Positions 46,601 to 60,100 of a stretch of 64,000 bases of DNA are shown in pieces. Source of the stretch: Eublepharis macularius (lineage: Eukaryota; Chordata; Lepidosauria; Squamata; Eublepharidae). Both the position numbers and the translations under genes were made by a program. The notes below the pieces were generated by a model. The model did no database searches and was not told the DNA's origin. It saw only the letters and a list, made by a program, of their open reading frames with translations. The stretch is taken from NCBI RefSeq assembly GCF_028583425.1, contig NC_072801.1, positions 11,428,001 to 11,492,000 on the forward strand, given 5' to 3'. The number at the start of each line of letters is the position of its first letter. The first letter of the stretch is position 1.

Positions 46601-49600
46601 CTCTCTTCGTCAGATGCCTCGTCAGATGCATCTGATGAAGAGAGCTGTGATTCTCGAAAGCTTATACTACAATAAAGTTGGTTAGTCTTAAAGGTGCTAC
46701 TGGACTCTTTACTATTTTGCAACTACAGACTAACACGGCTAACTCCTCTGGATCTTTTCTCACAGGAGTGTCCCCCAGATTATTTAGTCATTGCTGAAGG
46801 AGGCTAAAGAAACACACAAAGTGTCTTTTGCGGAGTCAGGACCTTGGTCTATCAAAGTTAGTCTTGTCTCCTCTGCCTGGGAGTGGCTGTCCAGGATCAG
46901 ATTAGGCAGAGGTCTTTCATATCGCCTGTCATCTGGTCTTTTTTAAAACTGTAGGTGTTGGGGATTGAACCTGGGGCCTTCTGCATGCCAACCAGATGTT
47001 CTACCATCGAACCAAGGCCCTGCCCCAGGAGAACTGAAAGTTCTAGATCCCTTGATGAATGAGAGAATGGTGTAAGTCCTTCAGATATTAAAAATGGCAA
47101 GGGGGGAGCTGTGTTGTAAGAAATGAAGAAGTAAATTGTGCAATCCTGTCTTGCTTCATTGCTAAAACAGAAATTGCTGTCTATGCAGAAGTGGGTGGGA
47201 GGAGGAGATTTCCCTAAGCCCATTTTGCATTCGTGTGTCTGACTTTTTGTTGTCTTCCTGAAAGATGTTTTTGAAATGGCTTTTTAAGACTATGAAGTAT
47301 GGCGGCCAAGGGTCAAAGAGAAAGGGTCCCTCTCTCCTCCCTGGGTCTAATAGCTGCAAGGTAGGAGGGAGGGACGCCCTTGCCAATGAACTTTGGGGAA
47401 TTTGCGTCTACTTTTAGCTCTTGTCGCCGGGCCGTCAGGGCTGCCAGGAAGGGAAATTATCGGTGACTCATTTAGAGAAAGCCGCCAGCGATGGACGCAG
47501 GCTTGTCATATGACAAACTGGCATGGGTGGCTTCCTCTCCCCCACCGCAGCTTTTCCAGGAGCATCACCCGCAAGCAGTCAGGTGGGGAAGACCCCAATT
47601 TCTATATCTTGCCTCCTACTGCTGCATCTCTTTGTCATTGCGTCCTACGCAAACTCTGTGCAAAGCAAAACTTTTTTAAAAAAACTGCCTGATCTTCACC
47701 TCGCTCTTGGGTGTCTGGAACTTGAAAAAGTAATATGTTTAAAATCTGAAATACACATACAAACAGGCACATGAGCGTTAAGGCAGCATGGTGCGTTTGT
47801 CTTTGGCTGCCATTTCAGGTGGTGAAACAGACACTTGGACTACAAATGGACCCACCAGTGGAGATAGATCAAGATGGGTAGCCGTGTTCGTCTGTCTGTA
47901 GCAGTAGAAAAGAGCAAGAGTCCAGTAGCACCTATAAAACTAACAAAATTTGTGGTAGGGTATAAGCTTTCCGTGAGTCACAGCTCACTTCTTCTAGCTG
48001 TATCGGAAGAAGTGAGCTGTGACTCACGAAAACTTATACTCTGCCACAAATTTTGTTAGTCTTAGAGGTGCTACAGTATTCTGGACCCTCCAGTGCATCT
48101 GATGAAAGGAGCTCTCGTCCACCAAAGCTTCTGCTGTTTAGGCTTTCCAGTGCTGCAGGATTCCTTTATTTATGTGGGAGCAGAATGGGCCACGACGGCA
48201 GAAGGCAAAAGCCAGGGGATGGACCCTTGTGTGATGAGGGCGGGGTGCCACTTGGCCTTACCTGTTCCTTTCCTTGTGTTGCAAAATAGTAAAGAGCCGA
48301 GTAGCACTTTTAAGACTAACCAACTTTCTTGTAGCATAAGCTTTCGAGCACCACAGCTCTCTTCGTCAGATGCATCTATCTAACCAGGGCTTTTTTTTCT
48401 GGGAAAAGAGGTGATGGAACTCAGTGGGTTGCCCTCGGAGAAAATGGTCACATGGCTGGTGGCCCTGCCCCCTGATCTCCAGACAGAGGGGAGTTGAGAT
48501 TGCCCTCCGCGCCGCTCTGCGGCGCAGAGGGCAATCTCAACTCCCCTCTGTCTGGAGATCAGGGGGCGGGGCCACCAGCCATGTGACCATTTTCAAGAGA
48601 TGCCGAAACTCCATTCCCCCAAGTTCCAGCTGAAAAAAAGCCCTGCATGTAACCAACAAAAAAGTTGGTTAGTCTTAAAGGTGTTACTGGAGTCTTTACT
48701 ATTTTGCAACTACAAACTAACATGGCTAACTCCTCTGGATCTATTTCATTGTGTTGCAGAAGAAGAACCACACTACCTGCTTCCAACCCAACGTCTTCCT
48801 CCTGCAATGCCTGTTCCATAGCAGCCATGGGAAGCTTAAAAGGGTGGGCTGTATGGTTCCGGCTCTCCCTTCTTGGGGGTCCGCTATTGTTCCCCAAGTC
48901 CTTTTTTGGCATCCTGTGTTTCTTTCAATAGCAGCCTTTGGAAACAATGACATTTCCTGTGTGTCCCCAAGCTGGGGTCCTCAGACAATGCAGTCACGGA
49001 GTAAGCAGCAGGAGAGAGAGAGAGAGAGGAAAAAAACATTTCTTTCTTTAACAGTTTTTTCTTAGCTGCCTGTTGTAGTCTTTGGAAAGGCTGATTCACA
49101 AAGGACGTTGCTCGCTGTCCTTGCTTGCCAACGTGGCTAATCAATGTGTGAGGCAGTGGGGGCATAGCGGTATACTTCTGATCACGTGCAGGGGTGCTTA
49201 CCAGCACCACAGAGCCATTGTATCCAGTTCTGTACCGATCTATATCGGAGAGTATACTGGGCCTTTGAGTCAGAGGTGGAGGTTTTGGGGAAGCTTGAAC
49301 TTGTACCAGAGCCTGTCTCTTTTGGGCTGTGTCACACATTGTATTTATTTCATATTTATTTTGTTATTTGCATCCTACAAAAGTGACTAATAACAGTATT
49401 CTGATGCTCTTTAAATCTGCAGATGATACTAAATTGGGAGGGTTAGCAAATACTGTAGAAGACAGAATCAACGTTCAAGGTGATCTTGGCAGGCCAGAAA
49501 ACTGGGCTAAAACTAACAAAATTAATTTCAACAGAGATGAATGTAAAGTCCTGCATTTAGGTAGGAAAAATCAAAGGCATACTTCTAGGATTGGGGGGGG

Positions 49601-52600
49601 GAGGGGAGACTTGTCTTGGCAATAGTACATGTGAAAAGGATCTGGGGTCTTAGTAGATCATACACTGAACATGTGTCAGCAGCGTGATGTGGTAGCTAAG
49701 AAGGCAAATGCAATTTTAGGCTGCATCACCATGAGTATAGTGTCCAGATCACACAAAGTGCTGGTATGGCTTTACTCTGCTCTGGTCAGACCTCACTTGG
49801 AGTATTGCATTCAGTTTGGGGCACCACAGCATAAGAAGGATGTTGACAAGCTGGAACAAACTTTCCTCCACGCCAGACCAGCCAGGGATCTGGGAGGGTT
49901 TTTTTGGCCTTCCTCTGGGCATAAAGAGGTGATCACTTGTGGGGGAGGGGAGACAAGAGGGGGCTGTGAATTTCCTGCACTGAGTTGAACTAGATGACTC
50001 TTTGGGTCTCTTGCAGCTCTATGTTTCTGTGATTCTTCCCTCTTCCATTTGATCCTCGCAGCATCCTCCCTGCGAGGTAGGTTAAGACAAGAAACGACCT
50101 TCCAAAGGAAGAGTGGAGATTTGTACCCCTTCCAGATCCTTGTCCAAAACTCTAACCACTACACAACCTAACCTGAGACTTCTAATGTACACACATAAAA
50201 AAGTATGCGAATGAGGTTGCCCGTTTGCAAACGCCCACACAGCTGCGTCTGTAGAGGAGATGCCACGGTTGGCTTCCTCTAGCAGTGCACCGGACAGCGG
50301 CCCTGAGTTTGTCGCTGAGCAATGTGTGAATTGGCCTTTAGAAACTGCCCCTGCTGGCTGGTCTTTGGATTGGTCCATGGCTCACTCTTCTCTCATCACT
50401 CAAAAGCAAAGGAGGTGAGATGAATCTCTATGCAGCCTCCCCTTCAGAACACGATTGCCTTCCAACTTCTCTGCCCTCTGCCTGCAGAGTGAAACTTGGA
50501 CAGAAGCCCGGGACAGGGCTGAGCGCACCCCTCCGTAACACATTTATTAAAAAGTGACTGTGTGCGCGCGTGGGGAGGGGTGCAATTGTTTTAGATTTTA
50601 ATTGAATTTCCGGGCTGAGTTCCTGCAGAGAAGCAGGAAGGGGCTGCGGGGGCAGGGTGGGTGGGAGGCAGGGGACTTGCCAAAGCGGGATTGTTCTCAG
50701 AGGTGACACTGTGGCTTGGGGACATGCTGTACCCTTCCTGCCCCAGGGAGACAAGGGGCAGGCAGCAATCTTCCGGCGTTCGCTTCCAAAGCCTTGCAGC
50801 GGCCTTTCCTGTTAGGGAGGCGGCAGCATTTTGCTCCTGCTTCCCAAGGGGAGGGGGCATTCCCCTTCTCCCTGGGGGAGACAGTATGTGCTGAGGGCGC
50901 GATGCTTCAGGCTGCTTCAATACGGACCATAAACATGAAACCATTTTGGGCTATTTATAGCAGCAAGAGGATTAGCTAAGGGGCTATTTTGGGGAACAAG
51001 CGAAGACACAGTTGCTGGAGACAGGGGGCTTGATCTAATCAAGACAACATTTTTCCTTTTTATGGAATTCCCAGTAGGGATCACAAGTGGATTTTGCTCG
51101 TTTCTGCTGCTTCTCCTTCCACCTTCGGCTTGCTTTGCAGAGCTGAGCAAAGGGTGTTGGTGGAATGGATCCTGTGCTGTTATGGGGCAAAGTTTGACCC
51201 CGTGTAAGGGGCATGGGGGAGAATCCTTTGCTTCTAGTGTTGTTTTAATGCAATTCGAAGTGTTTCAGTTCATTTCAAAGTGAACGTAAATGGATTTGCA
51301 TGTCAGGAACAGATCTTGGGAATGGCTTGGAGAGGGATTAGCAGGGCAAATCCCGGAGCTTTCCCCATAGAATATACAACAGCAAAGCCAGGTTTACCCC
51401 TGAAAGTACACATTAGGGAATCTAAGTAGCTGGGGCGTCCAGGTAATTTGGTACTGGCTTAAAACACCAGGATGTACACCTGAAGAAAGTGTCATAGTGT
51501 GAAACGGCCCTTCTTTTGAATGGTGGTGTGTTTTTTGGCATTTCCAGTTATGGAGCACCATATTGGTGACCTGTAGGGAAGCAGCTGTCCTCCCAAACGT
51601 TCTACTGATCTGGCAAAGAAAGATATTAACCACACAGCCTAGTATTTGCAGTTGCAGAGCTGTGCGTCCCCTGCCTATTAAATAAAACCCACACCAAATT
51701 CTCTGTAAGGAAACATGAATCCCTCTCCCTTCTTATAAATTGTAATTATTTATGTCCGTGGCAGTGCTGTGAAGGAACTCTTCAGGGTGCCAGACCAGGT
51801 CTCTGCCCCTCCTTGGGAGCCTCCTTTCTTGTTTCTGAGACTTGTGTGAGTATTGCCAGGCTGTGAGCCATAAGGACTAAAACATTGATTTTTTTAAAAA
51901 AGAAGAAAGTTAAAAAGTTGGAATTTCAAAGTCAGAATGCTGATTTGGAACTCCACTCTTGCAGCTCTAGAGGAGTTAGTCATGTTAGTCCGTAGTTGCG
52001 AAATAGCAAAAGAGTCCAGTAGCACCTTTAAGACCAACCAACTTTATTGTAGCATAAGATTTCAAGAACCACAGCTCTCTTCGTCAGATGCATCTGATGA
52101 AGAGAGCTGTGGTTCTCGAAAGCTTATGCTACAGATGCATCTGACGAAGAGAACTCTGGTTCTCGAAAGCTTATGCTACAATAAAGTTGGTTAGTCTTAA
52201 AGGTGCTACTGGATTCTTTACACTCTTGCCACTGTCTCACTGATGTGAGCCAAGATAATGGAAAGGCAGGAATTGGCTTCTTTCCTCCCAGAGAATCTCT
52301 CCAGTTTTTATCTTGAAACTTCCCCCCTCCCATTTTTACCCTCAGCAAAAAAAATCTGCTTCCCATCCACCCATTCTCTCCTATCCCTCTTCTCTCCTTT
52401 TGTTAGCCAGGACTCTGCTCTTCCTAGCTGTGTTCCCCCCCCCCATACACCCTCTCCCGTGATTAAAGGGAGGGCCCCTCCTTGGCCTGATCCCTTCTCC
52501 TCTAGTTAACCAGCCCAGCTGTATGCTAATTGTGAGCAAACACCATTGCAAACTTCAGCCCTCTTGCATTAAGTTGGCTGCAAGAACCTCAGCTATTGTT

Positions 52601-53937
52601 AGCCAAGTGTGTTGTGTCTCAGCCCCCCTCCCTGCACTGCATTCTTCAAAGGGGGGGGGAGGGAGAAGCAACAGCTCAGATGTAATTTGCCACTTCCAAG
52701 AACTCCTCTTTCTCCCTCCAGTCTCGCCTTTTGTCTTTTCTTTTTTTCTCCTTCGCTTTTAATATCTTTTGGGCAGCTGGTTGCGGTCCCCCCCTTCTGT
52801 CTTTGTTTACTACTATTCATTCCAAGATCCACTTTTCCCACCCATTTCTTTCCCTCCCTGTCCAAAACAAACAGCAGTCTCCCTCCCCCAGAGACTGGAG
52901 GCAGCTGTTGGGCATTACCTATGTAAATAAGGGAGTGTGGCCAGGCAGGTGGCAGGCAGAAGAGGGCGGGGCAGCGATCCCTCCCTTGGCTCCGGTTCAG
53001 GTGGCAATTGGAGGTGAATCAGTTGCTGGCAGAGGGCTTTTGTTGCGGCTGTTATTGCACTCGAGGAGGGGGGACAGGTGCAGAAATGTGGGCTGATCAA
53101 GGCCATCTTCTCTGGGGCCCGCGGGCTGGCCGAGGCTTGGCTTGCCCCGGAGAGAAGTGTGGGGTTGATTCAGTTGTTTGGCATGGAAAGTCGACGGCAG
53201 GGAGCAAAAGGAAGCAGGCCAAGAAGACTGCCAGAGGTCTCCTGCCTGATCAGATTGGCAGGTGGTCCATCCATCCCAGTATCCTGTTTCAAGAAGTGAC
53301 CAGCCAGTTGCGTGGGGAGTCCAACATACAGGGCACAGAGAGGCCAGAGCTGTTTCCCCTAATACTCAGTAAGCAGTAAACGAAGCAATAAAGCCAGAGA
53401 ATGCATTTATGCTTAGTGTTTAGAAGCGGGATATATTTTAATTCATGTTTTTAATTGTGTGGGTTTATATTTTGTGAGCCGTCTTGGGCCTTGCGGAAAG
53501 CCAGGATGTATACGTTTTAAATACATAAGCTGTGAATATTTGGGTGGAGGGCTATGCATTCCACGAGGAGGGTCTGCTTAGCATCCGCAGGGTCTCATGT
53601 GGGTCTCCTGCTACTTTTGAAGAACTTGAGTGGGATGCCAGCTCGTCCTGCTTCTGCCTGTTACAATGGTTTTCTGTCCCTTCTGGCTCAGCCCTTTTGA
53701 CATCAGGGTGAGCTGACGTTGCTGGTTAGCCAGGAGTTGCTGTGGCTGGAGACCCAGATGCCTGGGTTATGGCTGTGTGTTAAATGGCACTTGGGAAGCT
53801 TCACAAGTATTTTGGAGGGACCATCAGCCTGGTTGGTTTTTTATAAAAGCTATTAGATATGCAGCTGCAAGAGAGTGTTTTCAGTGTGCAATGCTGCTTT
53901 GGGGCAAGGAGAAAATACTTAACCAGCATTGCCCCAA

Positions 53938-53971
<34 letters not shown>

Positions 53972-54048
53972 AGACCTTCATCTTCACAGATGGGGATGAC
54001 CAAGAACTGAAGAAGAGGACAAGTGAGTTGATGCATCACATTTATTTA

Positions 54049-54101
<53 letters not shown>

Positions 54102-57100
54102 TGATTTGATTGATGCCCCGCCCTCCCCACAGAGGGGCTCAGGGTGGCTAAAAATGTTCAAAAATACATTAAAAGTCACAAAAACATAAAATGAATAATA
54201 ATTTTTTAAAAGTCATTAAAATAGTCCAGGAGCAAGCTATTTAAACAAATATTGGGAGTCCGTGTACGGGCATAGCAGACTCGTCCCTGGTTCCAAAGGC
54301 CTCTTCTTGCTCGTCTTGGTGCAGAGTCCTCTTACAGGGCCAGTTCCAGCAAAGCTACATCCTTCAAAGCCCGCTCTAGTCGGCAGGCTTAGAAACAGCT
54401 GCCTCCGTTTAGGGTCATGCTGTTTGTTACAGCAAAACCCAAAAAACCCAGAGGTGTCACCATTCCGTATTCCCCCCCCGCCCTTTTCTGGGCCCATGCA
54501 CATGCAAGTATTTGTCACCTGAGTGTAAGTATTTGTCACGTGGCACTTTGAAGATGCCATGAGCTTTCCGGGATACCTTCTGTGCCACAAGTCTTTTTTT
54601 CTCCCCCTTTTTAGGGCCCAAAACATTTGTGCTGGACGATGCTTAAATGGATTTTACAAGCATTATTGTTTAAAAAGGGCCATAACAGCCACATAGTGTT
54701 GATTTGGCTTGGGGGGGGGGCGGGTCACAGTGCCAAGGGAGAAGAGCTTTGCCTCCCCCCCCCCCCCGTAGTCTCATGATCATCTTCTCAGTGCAGTTCT
54801 TAGGCAAAGAGAAAGTGCCTTTCCCTTCCCCCCCAGCAGAAGTGCAGGAATGTGGGTTTCATTTTGCAGAGTGAAGCAGAGGGGAAAGAGTTCTCCCCCC
54901 TTCATTGGTCTTGACCAAAAGACCAATAATGGGATGATCCCTTTCTGGGTGCTCCAGCTTGGCAGGGAGTTTTAGCCCTTCACCTGGTGGCAGGGACCGT
55001 CCATTTTCAGTCTTTGTAAGGCTCTCCCATCTCCTTTCAAGTGCACAAGGAATGTCATCTTGAACCTGGGCAGAACGTGAGAGGGAGGGCAGGAAGGGTT
55101 GCACCAGTGCTTAGTTCTCCTGGCCCCTTCATACATGCCCCGGGAGTAAGGCCAATCGCCACCTTGGGGTCAGATAACAATTTCCCCCAGGCCAGTTTGG
55201 CTGTGGATCCTGATGGTGCTTTGCCATCTTCTGGGCATGAAGCAGGGTGTGTGTGGTGGGGGGAGTAGTTGTGTTTTCTGCATTGTGCAAGGGGTTGGAC
55301 TAGATGTCTCTGGAGGACCCTTCCGAGCCTATGGTTCTGTGAAAAGCAAGTTTGCTTAAGGGTACTTGCACAGTAGACTTCGCAGTATAGGAGGTGCTTG
55401 CAAGGATACCATGGTGGGCAGATGGGCTTCTGAAATGTCACTCATGGAGGGGGATTAACCAGGTGTATTTCTCTTCCCCAGAGAATGTGCTGGTTAACTT
55501 TCTGGATTGTGGGGAGGAAGGGGGGACTTACTCAGCGAGAGTTAATAGAAGCAGCCTCTCCTCCTCCCCTAGACTGGGTCAGGCCCTGCTGTCCTTCTGA
55601 TGCAAATGTCCTCTATTCATCCCTTGAATTGATTCCCACCCCACAAGACATCCCAGCAAGTAACAGGTGGCTGCTGATGGGAAAATGCCACATGAATAGG
55701 ACGGCCCGGTTTCTCCCTGGCATCACCGCCCCCCTTCAGAGGCGTCCAGCTTGTAACCCCTCCCCCCTTTTTTGAGTTAACATTCTGCGGAGGGGGGGTC
55801 TGTCTTTAAAACTGGGAACAAAAAGAAAGCCGACTTCTTGTTCAAACAGCAAAGAGCATTTAATCTCTTCTTTCCCAGTGTTTTTACACTAGGGCAGGGG
55901 AAGTAACAGACGCACCATCCCATGGGAAGCCGGCTCAGATGTTCAGGGGGCTGGGCCAGGACTTCCAGTGGCAAACCAGATCAAAGACCGCTTTATCTTA
56001 TCAGCTACACTTGCAGTGCAGTCCTAAGCACGTTTACACCCTTCTCAGTCTACTGAAGTCTAAGAGGAGCTTAGGATGTCACTCTGTTTAGGATTGCACT
56101 GGGAAAAAAATTGTACTCGGTGTGTTGGACTGTTGTAGCAAAAATTAAACCAAAATCCAGGGGCACTCTAAAGTCTAACAACATTTCTTTCAGTATAAAC
56201 TTTTGTGGGTCACTTGTACCCCACTTCATCAGAGCTCATATTGAAATAAAGATTGGTAGTATTTGAAGTGCCCCTGGATTTCTGTTTTATTTTGCTACAA
56301 CAGACTCACACAGCCACCTCCATTGCAACCTGCCTACAGTCCCCTTCTACTGATGCACGGAGGCCGGGGATACCCACTAGGGCAATTGTACCTTTATACC
56401 TTTATACATCCCGACATCTTCCTTTGCCACAGCTCTCCCATCTTATCATGCTGCACCGTACCTTTACATCCTGATGCCCCCCCCCATGTAACACCCACCC
56501 ACCTTTGGCTGGGTTATAATGGCTCAGGGATCTCCATTCCCACTCCTGTCTGAAGAAGGGAGCTCTGACGCTCAAAGGCTTACATACACTCTGAAAATCT
56601 TGAGGAGTTAGCCATGTTAGTCTGCAGTTGCAAAATAGTAAGGAGTCCAGTAGCACCTTTAAGACTAACCAACTTTGTTGTAGCATAAGCTTTTGAGAAC
56701 CACAGCTCTCTTTGTCGGATGCAACTTTATTGTAGCATAAGCTTTCGAGAACCACAGCTGTGTGTCAGATGCAACTTTATTGCAGCTTAAGCTTTCGAGA
56801 GCCACAGCTCTCTTTGTCAGATGCAACTTTATTGCAGCTTAAGCTTTCGAGAGCCACAGCTCTCTTTGTCAGATGCAGCTTTATTGCAGCTTAAATTTTT
56901 GAGAGCCACAGCTCTCTTCATCAGATGCAGATGCATCTGACGAAGAGAGCTGTGGCTCTCAAAAGCTTATGGTACAATAAAGTTGGTTAGTCTTAAAGGT
57001 GTTACAGGACTCTTCAGTAATCTGAAAATCTTGTTGGTCTCGAAGGTGCCCCTGGACTCAAATCCTGATGTCCCACTAAGGCAGGCATTTAACGTATGGC

Positions 57101-60100
57101 ATATGAGAAGAAGCGGCAGGGTCAAGGGGCTTTGAAATGCAGAATGCGCCAAGCGGACCTCATGGCGCGAGAGATGCTCCCCCAGAACCCCCTGTGGTGT
57201 CCAGGAGGTCACTGGCAGGTGTCACCCCAGGGCCTCTTGAAACGTTGCCATGGATTCTGGGATTCTGCATGTTGACCCACCAGTGCCGTGAATGGGATCG
57301 CTGCCCCTGTTTGTCACACCAGTCATGCCAGCCAAACATTTGAATTGGTGGGATGGGGAGGTCTCCAGGATGGCTGTCACCTAATTTGTGTGACTTCCAA
57401 GCAAGGCAGAACTTTACAAAAGTGACACAGCCCCTTTTCTGTTCTTTTCCTCCCTCTTTAGGAAACGTCATCAACACCAATTGCTCTGCCGCCCACAGCC
57501 GCCAAGCCCTGTCGTGCAAGATGGCAGTAGAGTACGACAAGTTCATCGAATCTGGGAGGAAGTAAGTGTGGTTTGCAAATTGGACTGTTGGGTGGGGCTG
57601 TGGGGTCTGCTTTGCACGCAGTAGGGCCCCGGGCTCAGTTTCCAGTTAAATAGATCCATTAAAATGTGGCGCGGAGGGCCATCTCAACTCCCCTCGGTGT
57701 GGAGATCAGGGGGCGGGGCCACCGGCCATGTGACCATTTTCAAGAGGTTCCGGAACTCCGTTCCACCGTGTTCCAGCTGAAAAAAAGCCCTGGGTAGGGC
57801 GCATTTGAAATAGATTGCCCAAAGGAGTGTGCCAATAAAAAACACTATAAATGAAGAGGTAGAAAGCAGACAGCGAGTTTATCCCAAGCTTTCTCTAAGG
57901 AGCTTTGGGTAGTATATATTGTCCATGTCAAATTTTATTTTCATGTGCAGAGGAACAAACAGCTGTGTGGGACAGCAGGGTGGATGGGGGGGGGAGGAAG
58001 GAAGTTGACCCCTTTCCTTAGCACAGCTGCGCTTGCAGAGGAGAAAAGGTTTCATCCCCTTGCGCTTCCCACTCCAGAGCTTCAGTCTGCTGGGTAGTTC
58101 CTCTGTATGGGTCCTGTGACTCTGGGAATGATCTTTCTATGTATGGGTCAGGAGGGGATGCAGGAACAGAGAGGAACACTGGAAAACTCTGTGGGCTGTG
58201 CTTTGGAATGGTTGGTTCGATGCCCCTGTGTGTGTAGAGAATTTCCAGTTTTCCAAAGCACTTCATGTTTTATTGTGGTGGTGGTAGGAAGTGCCATCAA
58301 ATCATAACTGACTTATGGCGCCCCCTGCTGGTGTTTTCAAGCAAGAGACCAACAGAGGGGATTTGCCATTGCCTGCCTCTGCAGCCCTGCTCTTCTTTGG
58401 AGGTTTCCCATCCAGTCACTAACCAGGGCTGACCCTGTTGAGATCTGATGAGACTGGGCTTGCCTGGGCTAGCCAGGTCAGACCATGTTTTACCATGGTT
58501 GTCCTTAAATACCCCTGGAAGGTTGGCCAGAATGATTTATCCTCATTGAAAGTGGGATTTCCCACAACACGTACAGCCTCCAGGAGACTAAAACTAAGCC
58601 CCCCCTGCCCTATTCAGCACCCCTGTGACCTGTATTTCTGTTAACCCAGTGAGGACACCCATCCCAGCACCTGTGAGCCAGGAATGTAGTCCTCTTGGTT
58701 GGAAAAGGATTGGCAAAACAGAAGGTGTATTCAGTGCATAGCGTGGGAGCAGGGGGGAGAGGGGCGGTCACCCCAGGTGCATAATTTTTAGGGGACCCTG
58801 CTGAGGAGAGCCTGCAGGAGCCTCCATCTGCAGGAGGCCGCCCACAGCACCCCAGCTGCCTGCTGCACCGATGGGGTAGCTGGCTTGCTGGGCTCTGAGC
58901 TGGCCGTCCTGGAGCCAAGGAGCTCATCGAGCTGGCGGCAACGCTGCAGGCGGCTGCCACGGAGGGCTGCCTGGTAGGGAGGCTAGCGGCCTGAATCACG
59001 GGAGCGCTCCCAGGGGAGTGGCCACGCCCAGCACGATGTCACCACTTCCTGGAAGTGATGTCATCACGCAGTCCTGGGAGCACATGCGTAATGGCAGGGA
59101 CGCCACCTCCTGCTGGGAGTTGCCCCAGGTGCTGCCAAGCCACGCTGTGCCACTGGGTGTGTTCTGTTGTTCTGGGTGTAACCAGTTCCTCTTTTTTGGG
59201 TGTCGTGCTAGGTGGTTTTGCCACGTGGATGATGATAACTACGTGAATGTGCAGATGCTGATCAAGCTCCTCTCCAGTTATCCTCACACGCAGGACATCT
59301 ACATTGGAAAACCCAGCTTGGACAAGCCCATCCAGGCAACCGAGAGGATCAGCGAGAACAAGATGGTAAGAACGGGGAGTGCCTGAGCGAATAAAGAAGG
59401 GCTGATTCACACGACACGAGTATATTGCAGGACTGTGGTCTGGACCCCAAAGTGTTCTTTGATTTGAACAGAGGGAATATTTTCTTGGCCCTGGCACCCA
59501 CCTGGTGGAATGCTCTGTCTGCAGAGACTCGGACCTGGCAGGATTTACTATCTTTCCACCTGGCCTGCAATATAGAGATATTCCGCCAGGCGTAGAGAGG
59601 CATAGAGCACACACACCCCTCCCCCAATCAGCATCCTGCCAGAGGGGGGATATGATCCCCCCTGGTCTGCTGAACATCAGGCAGCTCGCCACCTGCCCCA
59701 CGGGACTTCGTACATAGAGGGATTGTGCAATAAGAATTCTGCAGTGTTTTATAATAGTAAAGAGTCCAGTCGCACCTTTAAGACTAACCAACATTATTGT
59801 AGCATAAGCTTTTGAGAGCTGTGGCTCTTGAAAGCTGACAGTGCATCTGACAGAGAGAGCTGTGGTTCTCAAAAGCTGACGATGCATCTGATGAAGAGAG
59901 CTGTGGCTCTCGAAAGCTGATGGTGCATCTGATGAAGAGAGCTGTGGCTCTCGAAAGCTGACAGTGCATCTGACAACGAGAGCTGTGGCTCTTGAAAGCT
60001 TATGCTACAATAAAGTTTGTTAGTCTTAAAGGTGCTCCGGGACTCTGCTATTTTGCTACTGCAGAGTAACACAGCTAACTCCTCTGGAGCAATGTTTTAT

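Noticed and set aside
59039-59887. 282-codon minus-strand frame over LFNG exon 4
   Set aside because: It runs antisense to exon 4, then through an L2-like fragment and PLE arms; open by chance.
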